A stretch of DNA of 8,398 nt from NCBI GenBank assembly GCA_903929065.1, contig CAIYTJ010000255.1:1-8398 (forward strand). Reading direction: 5' to 3'. Source of the stretch: an uncultured Bacteroidales bacterium. Lineage in GTDB: Bacteria; Bacteroidota; Bacteroidia; Bacteroidales; Paludibacteraceae. The position numbers and the translations under genes were made by a program. The stretch's first letter is position 1; each line of letters starts with the position of its first letter. The notes beneath the pieces were generated by a model. The model saw only the letters and a program-made list of their open reading frames with translations. It did not search any database and was not told where the DNA came from. This document shows, in pieces, positions 1 to 6,236 of this stretch.

Positions 1-36
1 GAGAAAGTTTAAGGAAAAAACAGTAATTTTGTCATG

Positions 37-366
37 TTAATGGTTCTTTGGAGAACGAACCTGTTGGGGTGGGTCAATATCACCGAAACGGTGGGTCAGT
101 TTCACCGAAATATCCACTTGTTTCCCTTCTTTTGATTTTGTCCTTGAATCCCAACTTGTATGACCATTCAAATCATTTATCCACGCAGAATCTTTGTTGT
201 TTTTATGTAATTCACGTTCTTTTTGCATTTTTAAAAACACATTAATCAAAGAATCATCTTCTCGTTTGTTGAAATCTTTTTCTGTAAGTCTGATTTGTGC
301 TTCAATAAAATTAATTTGGCTTCCGATAATAAGCAAAATCAATACTAATTTATTTATTCCTTTCAT
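37..366 (-). CDS. Small exported protein of unknown function; C-terminus probably replaced by IS-end sequence
   Basis: A 109-residue ORF with ATG start and TAA stop. Residues 1-24 form a classical signal peptide: Lys near the N-terminus, a hydrophobic stretch (LVLILLIIGS) and a likely cleavage at IEA-Q. The mature part (about 25-85) is hydrophilic and Lys/Asp/Asn-rich with a predicted helical stretch around 33-57, and I recognise no family. Residues 86-100 are encoded by the 22-bp tandem motif at 69-112, which looks like the end of an insertion sequence. The natural C-terminus is therefore probably lost and the last ~24 residues are likely non-native. DSL and DSA triplets in the mature part fit the Bacteroidota O-glycosylation motif D(S/T)(A/I/L/M/T/V), but that motif is short and common. 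The lipoprotein gene at 618-1205 lies 251 bp upstream on the same strand, and shared transcription is uncertain. Confidence 0.55.
   Translation of the reverse strand: MKGINKLVLILLIIGSQINFIEAQIRLTEKDFNKREDDSLINVFLKMQKERELHKNNKDSAWINDLNGHTSWDSRTKSKEGKQVDISVKLTHRFGDIDPPQQVRSPKNH
69..112. repeat. 22-bp imperfect tandem duplication resembling an IS21-family terminus
   Basis: Two adjacent 22-bp units, 69-90 and 91-112, share the pattern GTGGGTCA-N4-CACCGAAA and differ at only a few positions. Repeated GTGGGTCA...ACCG units are typical of the subterminal transposase-binding repeats in IS21-family elements of Bacteroidota. That comparison is from memory and was not searched. Read on the minus strand, the outermost bases just beyond the second unit (from position 116) begin with TG, as IS21-family ends do. 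If this is an IS end, the element body lies left of the window or has been deleted. No istA or istB sequence is visible here. Confidence 0.45.
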
Positions 367-507
367 AATATATTTGTTTTTTTACGCTTACACACCGACC
401 CCGTTCCTTGTAATATATTAAATCCCGCTACCGATGTTCGGCGAATGGCTCTATTTCGTCTAACCTGAAAGAAAAAGTTCCCGCTTTTCATGTTATATTT
501 CAATAGG

Positions 508-545
508 CAAGGCTAATGGTACATACCGATATAGCGGTAGCCTTG
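508..545. other. Hairpin with adjacent T-tract (possible plus-strand terminator or folded RNA element)
   Basis: CAAGGCTA at 508-515 is perfectly complementary to TAGCCTTG at 538-545. Inside it, TACCG (524-528) can pair with CGGTA (535-539), so the outer CAAGGC/GCCTTG and inner TACCG/CGGTA pairs could stack as an 11-bp helix with one bulged side. TTTTT follows at 546-550 on the plus strand, giving the shape of an intrinsic terminator in that direction. However, no plus-strand gene ends here. It sits inside the extra ~86 bp that separates the dispersed repeat from its TGTTCGGCG companion compared with the other copy. Confidence 0.4.
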
Positions 546-550
546 TTTTT

Positions 551-607
551 GCCACGACCAAGCGAAGACACCTGGCCGAATGCTGGACTACAAGCTACGT
601 TCAACTG
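551..607 (-). repeat. Dispersed intergenic repeat, copy 1
   Basis: This 57-bp stretch aligns without gaps to 6125-6181 with 50 of 57 identical bases by my count. The similarity extends about 10 bp further through a short T-rich tract next to the GCC end. It begins 10 bp past the stop codon of the lipoprotein gene, in the transcribed orientation. On the minus strand GCCA and TGGC inside the unit can pair around a loop of about 18 nt, and this pairing is present in both copies. No coding function is apparent. It may be a mobile-element remnant, a REP-like element or a 3'-UTR RNA structure. Confidence 0.7.
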
Positions 608-617
608 GGGTCATTTT

Positions 618-1205
618 TTATTTTCGTTCGACTATTTTCCCGTTGTCATTTATGTAAAATTGTCTATGTTTTACGGTCGTTTTCTTAGTAGTTTCAATTA
701 TTTCATCTTTACTGTCCCTGTCAAACCCAATTGAAGAGTCGTTAAGTTGTATACTTAAGTCTTTATCAATTTTAAACCATGAAGTTCCCCAACAATTAAT
801 ATCTTCCCCGCAGAAACCTTCAAATAATTCCAGTTCCGAAATTTTATTACCTTTTTTGTCAGTTGTCTCAATAATCGGTAAAACCCAATCAGCTGGATAC
901 AGATATATAATTGCTGTATATTTTTCTGTATCAGCAAGTTTTCCGTAAATACAACAGTTGTCTCTGCCATATTTTGAAATTTCTTTGTCTGTAAACCTGA
1001 ATTTTGAACCTTCTAATTCTTTTTCGCAAGTCGCAGTTAAAGGCAGTGTTATTAATGGAATTTTCTCTGAATACTCTGAAAATGAATATTCCATTTTTTG
1101 TCTTCTCTCGTTCCAAGATTTACTTTCAGTATTGTTTGACTTTCCGCATCCAAATAACACTGTCGAAATCAGAATTATTGTCAAGTTTTTCCTCATTTTC
1201 TTCAT
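618..1205 (-). CDS. Small lipoprotein of unknown function
   Basis: A 195-residue protein with ATG start and TAA stop. It begins with a lipoprotein signal: Lys/Arg at 2-6, hydrophobic residues 8-18 and a lipobox LFGC with the acylated Cys at position 20. It should be exported by Sec and lipidated at the membrane. The mature domain is Lys/Glu/Asp-rich and has Cys residues in a CC pair within GRDNCCIYG and around the ...FCGEDINCWG... segment, which could form disulfides after export. I do not recognise the fold. An alternative start is Met4, 9 nt downstream, which leaves the signal intact. The gene follows the split TIG gene after 199 bp of noncoding DNA and is followed within 10 bp by a dispersed repeat copy. 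A long plus-strand ORF overlapping it lacks any domain and is an antisense shadow. Confidence 0.8.
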   Translation of the reverse strand: MKKMRKNLTIILISTVLFGCGKSNNTESKSWNERRQKMEYSFSEYSEKIPLITLPLTATCEKELEGSKFRFTDKEISKYGRDNCCIYGKLADTEKYTAIIYLYPADWVLPIIETTDKKGNKISELELFEGFCGEDINCWGTSWFKIDKDLSIQLNDSSIGFDRDSKDEIIETTKKTTVKHRQFYINDNGKIVERK

Positions 1206-1216
1206 TTTTTTTAATG

Positions 1217-1233
1217 TCCCAAAACGACTGGGA
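1217..1233 (-). promoter_or_regulatory. Short hairpin in the leader of the lipoprotein gene
   Basis: TCCCA (1217-1221) and TGGGA (1229-1233) can form a 5-bp stem with a 7-nt loop. It lies 12-28 nt upstream of the lipoprotein start, followed by an A-rich run before the ATG. It could affect translation initiation or be chance. No known riboswitch or leader motif is recognised. Confidence 0.25.
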
Positions 1234-1321
1234 TTATGTACATCCTCGCTGCTGCAAAAATTCTTCGTGTGGCATTACTTTATTATTTATTTGTTTTCCC
1301 ACGCAATGCAATCGCGCAGGA

Positions 1322-1372
1322 GCTGGGGTGAATGCGCTAGACTGAAAGCTTCATTTCATGCTACACTCAACT
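1322..1372 (-). repeat. Possible degenerate third copy of the dispersed intergenic repeat
   Basis: The stretch keeps the order of landmarks seen in the two clear copies: CTGG..., then GAATGC, a GGACT/AGACT-like block, AAGCT, and GCTACxxTCAACT at the end. It carries several small insertions. As with the other copies, it lies just downstream of a minus-strand stop codon (1405). The match is weak and was judged by eye. Confidence 0.3.
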
Positions 1373-1404
1373 TATTTAAAAACCCTTGCAAGCGTCAATC
1401 AAAA

Positions 1405-2844
1405 TTATTTTTTTATTATTTTTTGCGTTGTAATACTATCTTCAGTTATTAACTTCAAAATATATAAACCTTTTGATAGTGCACAAACAGAAATATTATC
1501 ATTGTCAGTAACTTGTTTTAAAATACATGTTTTTCCATTTAAATCGGAAATAGTAAGCAATCCGACACCTTTAACTCCAGAAATATTTAGAACGTCAGTG
1601 AATGGATTAGGATAAACCGTTATGAAAGATATTGATTTTTCAGAGACATCAGTTGGTATCCATGCTATTTCAAACCCATTATGTATTGATAGGATTCCAT
1701 CCGGCGAATTACTGAGATTTATATCGTAATAACCTAATGAGACATTTGCAGGTATTGTAAAACTTGCCCGTATGGATGTATCACTTATTTTAGTAATAGT
1801 ACCTGAATTAATAATTGTACTACTACTTGCCTGACTAAGACTTATAGCGTTACTTGACTGATTAAAATGAGTATAAGCTCCGGTTATCGTTAATTCAATT
1901 GTATCGCCCGGCTTTGCCGTTCGTTGACTGATTGAAATCAACCTTATAGATGGATCTTCATAAATCTGGAATCCATCTGCCAATGTTAGAAACTCACTAT
2001 CAAATGGATCATATAAATAGAAATCATATTTCCCTGTAGGAGCATTATTCGGCAACGTAAACTCAATTTGAATAGAGGTATCATTTATTTTAGTGAATGT
2101 ATTTGAAAAAATGGAAGTGCCGCTACTTGCCTGATAAAGGCTTGTACTGCTAGCCTGATTAAAATGTGTATTTACTCCTGTGATGGTTACTGTGAGCGTT
2201 TGACCCTGCATAGCCGATGATGGGCTGATTGAAGTCAAAGCTGTATTTAATTTTACCTGAAATCCATTCGGTATTGACAGAGTTCCATCCAATAAATTGC
2301 TGAGATTTACATCATAATTTCCAAGTGAAGCATCTGCAGGTATCGTAAAACTTGCGCTTATGGAGGTATCATTTTTCTTCGTAATAGTACCTGAATTGAT
2401 GACAGTGTTACTACTTGCCTGGTTAAGACTGATGGTGCTGTTTGCCTGATTGAAATGTGTGTTTAATCCTGTTATGGTTATTGCCAGTGTTTGACCTTGC
2501 ATAGCAATTGCAGGATATACTGAAATCAACCTTTTCGTAGTATCTGCATTAATTATAAATCCATTGTTCAACGTCAGATTTCCATCAATCGGATTGCTCA
2601 GATTTACATTGTAATAACCCAAAGAAGCAGTAGCAGGTATAGTGAAACTTGCGCTTATAGATGCATCATCTATCTTCGTAATAGTAGTTGAATTGATAAC
2701 CGTACTGGTACTTGTCTGACTAAAACTAATGGTACTACTTGCCTGATTAAAGTGTGTGTTTAATCCTGTTAGGGTTACTGTAAGGGTTTGACGTTGAATG
2801 GCCGATGATGGACTTATTGAGGTTAAAGCTGCATTTAATTTCAC
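1405..2844 (-). CDS. C-terminal fragment of split IPT/TIG-repeat protein, with T9SS sorting domain
   Basis: A 479-codon open stretch from a GTG to a TAA, in the same frame as the ORF ending at 2872. It holds repeats 5-8 of the parent protein (starting about residues 7, 106, 203 and 302), each with the IPT/TIG pattern ISPSSAxxGQTLxVTITG...THFNQ. It ends in a type A T9SS sorting domain (about 405-479: YPNP at 411-414, a short beta-sandwich sequence, terminal KIIKK). The GTG is not a convincing natural start: it is a Val in every other repeat (GFQVKLN), has no clear ribosome site and no signal peptide. If made alone, this product could not enter the Sec pathway. Repeat 7 is the most diverged and has lost one codon in its SSTISFSQ region. 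Confidence 0.6.
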   Translation of the reverse strand: MKLNAALTSISPSSAIQRQTLTVTLTGLNTHFNQASSTISFSQTSTSTVINSTTITKIDDASISASFTIPATASLGYYNVNLSNPIDGNLTLNNGFIINADTTKRLISVYPAIAMQGQTLAITITGLNTHFNQANSTISLNQASSNTVINSGTITKKNDTSISASFTIPADASLGNYDVNLSNLLDGTLSIPNGFQVKLNTALTSISPSSAMQGQTLTVTITGVNTHFNQASSTSLYQASSGTSIFSNTFTKINDTSIQIEFTLPNNAPTGKYDFYLYDPFDSEFLTLADGFQIYEDPSIRLISISQRTAKPGDTIELTITGAYTHFNQSSNAISLSQASSSTIINSGTITKISDTSIRASFTIPANVSLGYYDINLSNSPDGILSIHNGFEIAWIPTDVSEKSISFITVYPNPFTDVLNISGVKGVGLLTISDLNGKTCILKQVTDNDNISVCALSKGLYILKLITEDSITTQKIIKK

Positions 2845-3996
2845 TTGAAATCCATTTGGTATTGTGAGGCTTCAATCCAGCAAATTACTCAAATTCACAT
2901 TGTAATTGCCTGATGGTGCATTAGCAGGTATAGTAAAACTTGCGCTTAATGAGGTATCATTTATCGTAGTAATTGTGCCTGAATTGATGATTGTACTGCT
3001 ACTTGCCTGGCTAAAACTGATGGTACTGCTTGCCTGATTAAAGTGAGTGTTTACACCTGTGATCGTTACAGCGAGTGTTTGACCCTGTATTGCGAATGAT
3101 GGACTGATTGAAGTCAAAGCAGTATTTAATTTCACTTGAAATCCATTTGGTATTGTCAGGCTTCCATCCAGGAAGTTACTCAAATTCACATTGTAATTGC
3201 CTGATGGTGCATTAGCAGGTATAGTAAAACTTGCGCTTAATGAGGTATCATTTATTTTTGTAATTGTGCCTGAATTGATGATTGTACTGCTACTTGCCTG
3301 ACTAAAACTGATGGTACTGCTTGCCTGATTAAAATGTGTGTTTACTCCTGTTATGGTTACAGCGAGTGTTTGACCCTGCATAGCGGATGATGGACTAATT
3401 GAAGTCAAAGATGTATTTAATTTCACCTGAAATCCATTTTGTATTGACAGGCTGCCATCCAGTAAATTACTCAAATTCACATTGTAATTGCCAGATGGAG
3501 CATTAGCCGGAATGGTAAAACTGGCACTTATAGAGGTATCATTTATCGTCGTAATTGTACCCGAATTGATAATTGTACTACTACTTGCCTGTCTAAAACT
3601 GATGGTACTGCTTGCCTGATTAAAATGTGTATTTATACCAGTTATGGTTACTGCCAGTGTTTCACCTCGAATGGCTGTTGCAGGACTTACTGAAATCAAC
3701 CTTTTTGTAGTATCTGCATTAATTATAAATCCATTGTTCAACGTCAGATTTCCATCAACCGGATTACTCAGGTTTACATTGTAATTTCCCAATGAAGCTG
3801 TCGCAGGTATAGTGAAACTTGCGCTTATAGACGCATCATCTATCTTCGTAATAATAGTTGAATTGATAACCGTACTGGTACTTGCTTGACTAAAACTGAT
3901 GGTGCTGGTTGCCTGATTAAAATGTGTATTTAGTCCTGTTATGGTTACTGATAAAGTATGATTTTGCATGGCAGTTGCAGGACTGACTGACACCAA
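1633..3996 (-). repeat. Eight tandem IPT/TIG-encoding repeats with 4-unit higher-order duplication
   Basis: Unit boundaries in transcription order: 3996-3700, 3699-3409, 3408-3118, 3117-2827, 2826-2530, 2529-2239, 2238-1942, 1941-1633. Units are 291-309 bp. Units 1 and 5 share features absent from the others (KIDDASIS, IPATASLG, NPxDGNLTLNNGFIINADTTKR), and units 2 and 6 both follow with LISV. The offset between 1 and 5 is exactly 1170 bp, showing that a four-unit block was duplicated. Units 3 and 4 are almost identical in DNA, indicating recent expansion or gene conversion. Confidence 0.9.
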
Positions 3997-4059
3997 TGAA
4001 GTTGAATAGACACAAAACGAAATCAGTAATAGAATGCTAACAAAAATTGTTTTTTTCAT
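2872..4059 (-). CDS. N-terminal fragment of split IPT/TIG-repeat secreted protein
   Basis: A 395-residue ORF starting at ATG 4059, only 2 nt after the stop of the ligase-like gene, so very likely cotranscribed with it and translationally dependent on it. Residues 1-19 form a Sec signal peptide (MKK, then hydrophobic IFVSILLLISFCVYS). Four tandem IPT/TIG repeats of 97-99 residues follow from residue 22. These are immunoglobulin-like beta-sandwich domains found in bacterial surface proteins. The ORF ends mid-repeat 4 at LSNLLD, where a TGA replaces the Gly codon GGA found in repeats 2 and 3. The product would be exported to the periplasm but lacks the T9SS sorting domain, so it should not be carried across the outer membrane by T9SS. 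Confidence 0.7.
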   Translation of the reverse strand: MKKTIFVSILLLISFCVYSTSLVSVSPATAMQNHTLSVTITGLNTHFNQATSTISFSQASTSTVINSTIITKIDDASISASFTIPATASLGNYNVNLSNPVDGNLTLNNGFIINADTTKRLISVSPATAIRGETLAVTITGINTHFNQASSTISFRQASSSTIINSGTITTINDTSISASFTIPANAPSGNYNVNLSNLLDGSLSIQNGFQVKLNTSLTSISPSSAMQGQTLAVTITGVNTHFNQASSTISFSQASSSTIINSGTITKINDTSLSASFTIPANAPSGNYNVNLSNFLDGSLTIPNGFQVKLNTALTSISPSFAIQGQTLAVTITGVNTHFNQASSTISFSQASSSTIINSGTITTINDTSLSASFTIPANAPSGNYNVNLSNLLD

Positions 4060-4061
4060 AA

Positions 4062-6056
4062 TTAATTCATTTTTAAGTTGTTTGTCAGAATATATTGTAA
4101 ATATGGGAGGTTATTTTTTTTTGAGGTAAAATAGAACTCAATCATTTTTTCTTTTGAGTTTCTGAGTTCTGTTATTTTTTCGATTGCATTACTATCTTTT
4201 TGATTTGTAAGTATTGTTCCAAGCCAGGAATTTAAAATAACAGGTAAATAAACCTGGAATTTTTCATCCTTTGTTGTGACGGCTACTTTATCAATCATAC
4301 AAAACGCTTTCTCATATTCTTTGTTATTAAAATATACTGCGCTCAAATTCAAACGGGCTTCATCAAATCGAGGTGAAATCAGCAATGCTTTTACATACAT
4401 TTCTTCAGCATCTTTATGTCTGCCTGCTGTTTCGTAACAGCTTGCAAGGTTATTTAAAACATTGATATTGTACGGGCAAACTAATTTTGCTTTTTCAAAA
4501 CAAGTTTGAGCTTCTTTCAAACGGCCTAAAGTGTAAAGTGCAACACCTTTATACCAATTTATAGGTATTGAGGTTGGGTCAGTTACATAAAACATATTTG
4601 CAGATTTGTCAGCTTCTGTTACTATCTGGTTTAAATCACCTTTGCTTTGATATTCATATATTTTTCGGGTGTGAAATTCACCCGAAAATCTGTTTGCACT
4701 TACAATAACCGAAAATACGACAGGAACAAAAACCATCAACTTCAGGGCACTGGAATTAAAGCTGTTAGTTGACATTTTTTCCTTTTGAAACGTACAATAA
4801 TACTTTGCAACCACAATGGATAGTATCAAATAGAATACTATTTGATGTTCAATTCTTTCAAGTGGAAAATCAAAAAATGATATGACTGCATATCCTGTTA
4901 GAGTTGCAAAAAAACCATACAATAAAATTTTATCTTCAGGATTAGGTTCTATTTTGTTTTTCAGTATTTTGAGAATATAAATCAATGCAACAATAAAAAC
5001 ACTTAAATAAGTAATCAGACCAAAAATACCCGTTTCGCAAAGAACCCATAAGAAATCATTGTGCGGTCTTTGATAAGTAAGGGAAGCGTTATCCATCAAC
5101 ACATCGTTGAACTTTTCAAGTCCATATTTGGGGAAACAATATTGCCAGTTTCCGGCGCCAACACCAAGCATCAGGTTTTCTTTTGCCATTTGGAATGAGT
5201 TGTTCCATACCAGTAGTCTTTGATGCAGCGATGACGAATCTAAAAGATTAATGAAGTAACTGCTGCCTTTAAAAAAAATTAGAATAACCACACCGAGTGT
5301 AATAATCAAAAGGACAATTACTTTTGGAAAATAACCTTTCAAAAAAAGTCCTTTTTGTATCAATATAAAGATTAGAATTGAAAGAATAGTAGCTAACATT
5401 ACTGCTCTTGTCTGAATGAGCACAAGGATTAGAATGATAGAACATAAAAGTACGATTGATGTAATTTTCCATTTTTTAGATATAAATATAGCTCCAATCA
5501 CAAATGGTAAAATAAGAAATAAAAGTGATGAGAATAAGTTTTTATTTGCAGAAGTAGATGTTATTTGATATATACTATTTCGAAAATCAGCCCCAAAGTC
5601 TAATACCATGGTTTGATAAAGAGCTATAATTATAGAAACTATGCAAAAAATCCCAATTGCTTTGATTAAACCATTTATTGTTAGCTGATTCTGTATAAGT
5701 AAATAAGTACTCAATACAAAAAACAATACCTCAATTGTAAACTTTGAAAGCACATAAATGCCATCAGCTATAGATGTTGTTTTGATAAATGAGAGACCAT
5801 TGATGAGTAAGAATACAATAAGCAGCAATGGTAAGGTGAGTCTTAGAAATGAAAAGTCATTTGTCAAATCTTTTTTCGAAATCCTGAATAATATCACTAA
5901 ACCAAGTATACATACAAATGCAGTCAGATAAAGCTGTCTTGGAATTAAAACAGGATCAATGATTTTGTCTGAATAGATAAAGGGCAACAAAAGAAAGAAG
6001 TAAAAATATTTCTTTTCAAATAGATAAGAATTCTTTTGTTTTACTTTGGTTTTCAT
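4062..6056 (-). CDS. O-antigen ligase/polymerase family membrane protein with C-terminal TPRs
   Basis: I start at ATG 6056 (MKTKVKQ, 664 residues) rather than the in-frame TTG at 6065. Roughly 12-13 hydrophobic segments span residues 18-453. The Wzy/WaaL (O-antigen ligase, PF04932-type) signature is visible: TRA with Arg217 after a membrane helix, a large loop with QRLLVWNN (Arg280) and GVGAGNW (298-304), then RPHNDFLW (330-337) with His332 at the position of the conserved catalytic His of WaaL enzymes. Residues about 460-664 form a soluble tail with at least two TPRs (LGRLKEAQTCFEKAKLVCP; AGRHKDAEEMYVKALLISP). Family members transfer or polymerise undecaprenyl-linked glycans at the periplasmic face of the inner membrane. 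Whether this one ligates O-antigen, polymerises it, or glycosylates proteins (PglL-like) cannot be decided here. Its stop is 2 nt before the TIG-repeat gene, so the two form an operon. Confidence 0.85.
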   Translation of the reverse strand: MKTKVKQKNSYLFEKKYFYFFLLLPFIYSDKIIDPVLIPRQLYLTAFVCILGLVILFRISKKDLTNDFSFLRLTLPLLLIVFLLINGLSFIKTTSIADGIYVLSKFTIEVLFFVLSTYLLIQNQLTINGLIKAIGIFCIVSIIIALYQTMVLDFGADFRNSIYQITSTSANKNLFSSLLFLILPFVIGAIFISKKWKITSIVLLCSIILILVLIQTRAVMLATILSILIFILIQKGLFLKGYFPKVIVLLIITLGVVILIFFKGSSYFINLLDSSSLHQRLLVWNNSFQMAKENLMLGVGAGNWQYCFPKYGLEKFNDVLMDNASLTYQRPHNDFLWVLCETGIFGLITYLSVFIVALIYILKILKNKIEPNPEDKILLYGFFATLTGYAVISFFDFPLERIEHQIVFYLILSIVVAKYYCTFQKEKMSTNSFNSSALKLMVFVPVVFSVIVSANRFSGEFHTRKIYEYQSKGDLNQIVTEADKSANMFYVTDPTSIPINWYKGVALYTLGRLKEAQTCFEKAKLVCPYNINVLNNLASCYETAGRHKDAEEMYVKALLISPRFDEARLNLSAVYFNNKEYEKAFCMIDKVAVTTKDEKFQVYLPVILNSWLGTILTNQKDSNAIEKITELRNSKEKMIEFYFTSKKNNLPYLQYILTNNLKMN

Positions 6057-6094
6057 TAGATGCAATGTATTTTATATTTTGTCTGCGAATTTTC

Positions 6095-6199
6095 TGTTCG
6101 GCGTAATCACCAACTTTGCTTTTAGCCACGACCAAGCTAAGACATCTGGCTGTACTCTGGACTACAAGCTACGCTCAACTGAAGAGCCTTCGCCAAACA
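6095..6199 (-). other. Long-range inverted repeat enclosing dispersed repeat copy 2
   Basis: TGTTCGGCG (6095-6103) and CGCCAAACA (6191-6199) form the arms. Read as the minus-strand transcript, all nine positions pair, one as a G-U wobble. The arms enclose 87 nt containing the 57-bp repeat and its internal AGCCA/TGGCT pairing. The element occupies most of the 180-bp gap between the propeller gene and the ligase gene. It could be a folded 3'-UTR/5'-UTR RNA, a terminator-like structure or a small non-autonomous mobile element. Each arm has GTT on the outside and GCC inside, the reverse of integron attC sites. Confidence 0.5.
6125..6181 (-). repeat. Dispersed intergenic repeat, copy 2
   Basis: Aligns ungapped with 551-607 at 50 of 57 positions, flanked on the GCC side by a matching T-rich tract. 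It begins 56 bp after the stop of the 613-residue gene and ends about 70 bp before the ligase gene start. Both clear copies keep the GCCA/TGGC internal pairing on the transcribed strand. Confidence 0.7.
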
Positions 6200-6236
6200 A
6201 TTCAAACTACTCTTAACTGAGAAAATTATTGCCCAT

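Larger units (their letters stand above)
367..617. other. Intergenic region of 251 bp with hairpin and dispersed repeat
   Basis: No gene is supported here. The stretch holds a dispersed 57-bp repeat (551-607), a hairpin (508-545) and a TGTTCGGCG nonamer (435-443) that recurs at 6095-6103. An overlapping plus-strand ORF (516-734) is built from the repeat and the antisense of the lipoprotein gene, so it is not credible. I found no match to the Bacteroidota promoter pattern (TTTG / TAnnTTTG) upstream of the gene at 37-366. Confidence 0.6.
1405..4059 (-). pseudogene. Eight-repeat IPT/TIG T9SS cargo gene interrupted by one in-frame TGA
   Basis: Ignoring the TGA at 2874-2872, a single frame runs 884 codons from ATG 4059 to TAA 1405: signal peptide, eight IPT/TIG repeats, type A T9SS sorting domain. 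The interruption is one base (plus-strand A at 2874 where the sister repeats have C), turning GGA (Gly) into TGA. Everything after it stays open and conserved, including the sorting domain, so the change is recent, a base error, or tolerated. Intact, it would be a secreted or surface-anchored repeat protein, perhaps an adhesin or matrix component; the ligand is unknown. Recoding of TGA as Gly is unlikely because the 613-residue gene at 6237-8078 ends naturally at TGA directly after its KLMKK terminus. Confidence 0.75.

Noticed and set aside
516..734. Plus-strand 72-codon ORF
   Set aside because: It is composed of the dispersed repeat and the antisense 3' end of the lipoprotein gene.
958..1452. 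Plus-strand ORFs at 958-1452 and 1004-1345
   Set aside because: They are antisense to the lipoprotein gene and its leader, are Phe/Ser-rich without a domain, and no start or context supports them.
2872..2874. Alternative genetic code with TGA read as glycine, as in Gracilibacteria/SR1
   Set aside because: The substituted residue is Gly, which is tempting. But the 613-residue gene ends with TGA exactly after the expected KLMKK T9SS terminus, and the T9SS domains point to Bacteroidota, where TGA is a stop.
1633..3996. CRISPR-like array
   Set aside because: The periodic DNA is coding, in frame, with ~291-bp units and no short repeat-spacer pattern.
4565..4590. GGGTCAGTT sequence similar to the IS21-like motif at 69-112
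   Set aside because: It lies within the conserved coding sequence of the ligase TPR region, occurs singly and lacks the CACCGAAA half.
6095..6199. Integron attC site / gene cassette array
   Set aside because: Same-strand genes separated by related intergenic elements look cassette-like. However, the arm polarity is GTTYGGC...GCCRAAC, not RYYYAAC...GTTRRRY, the genes are long operonic genes and no integrase is visible.
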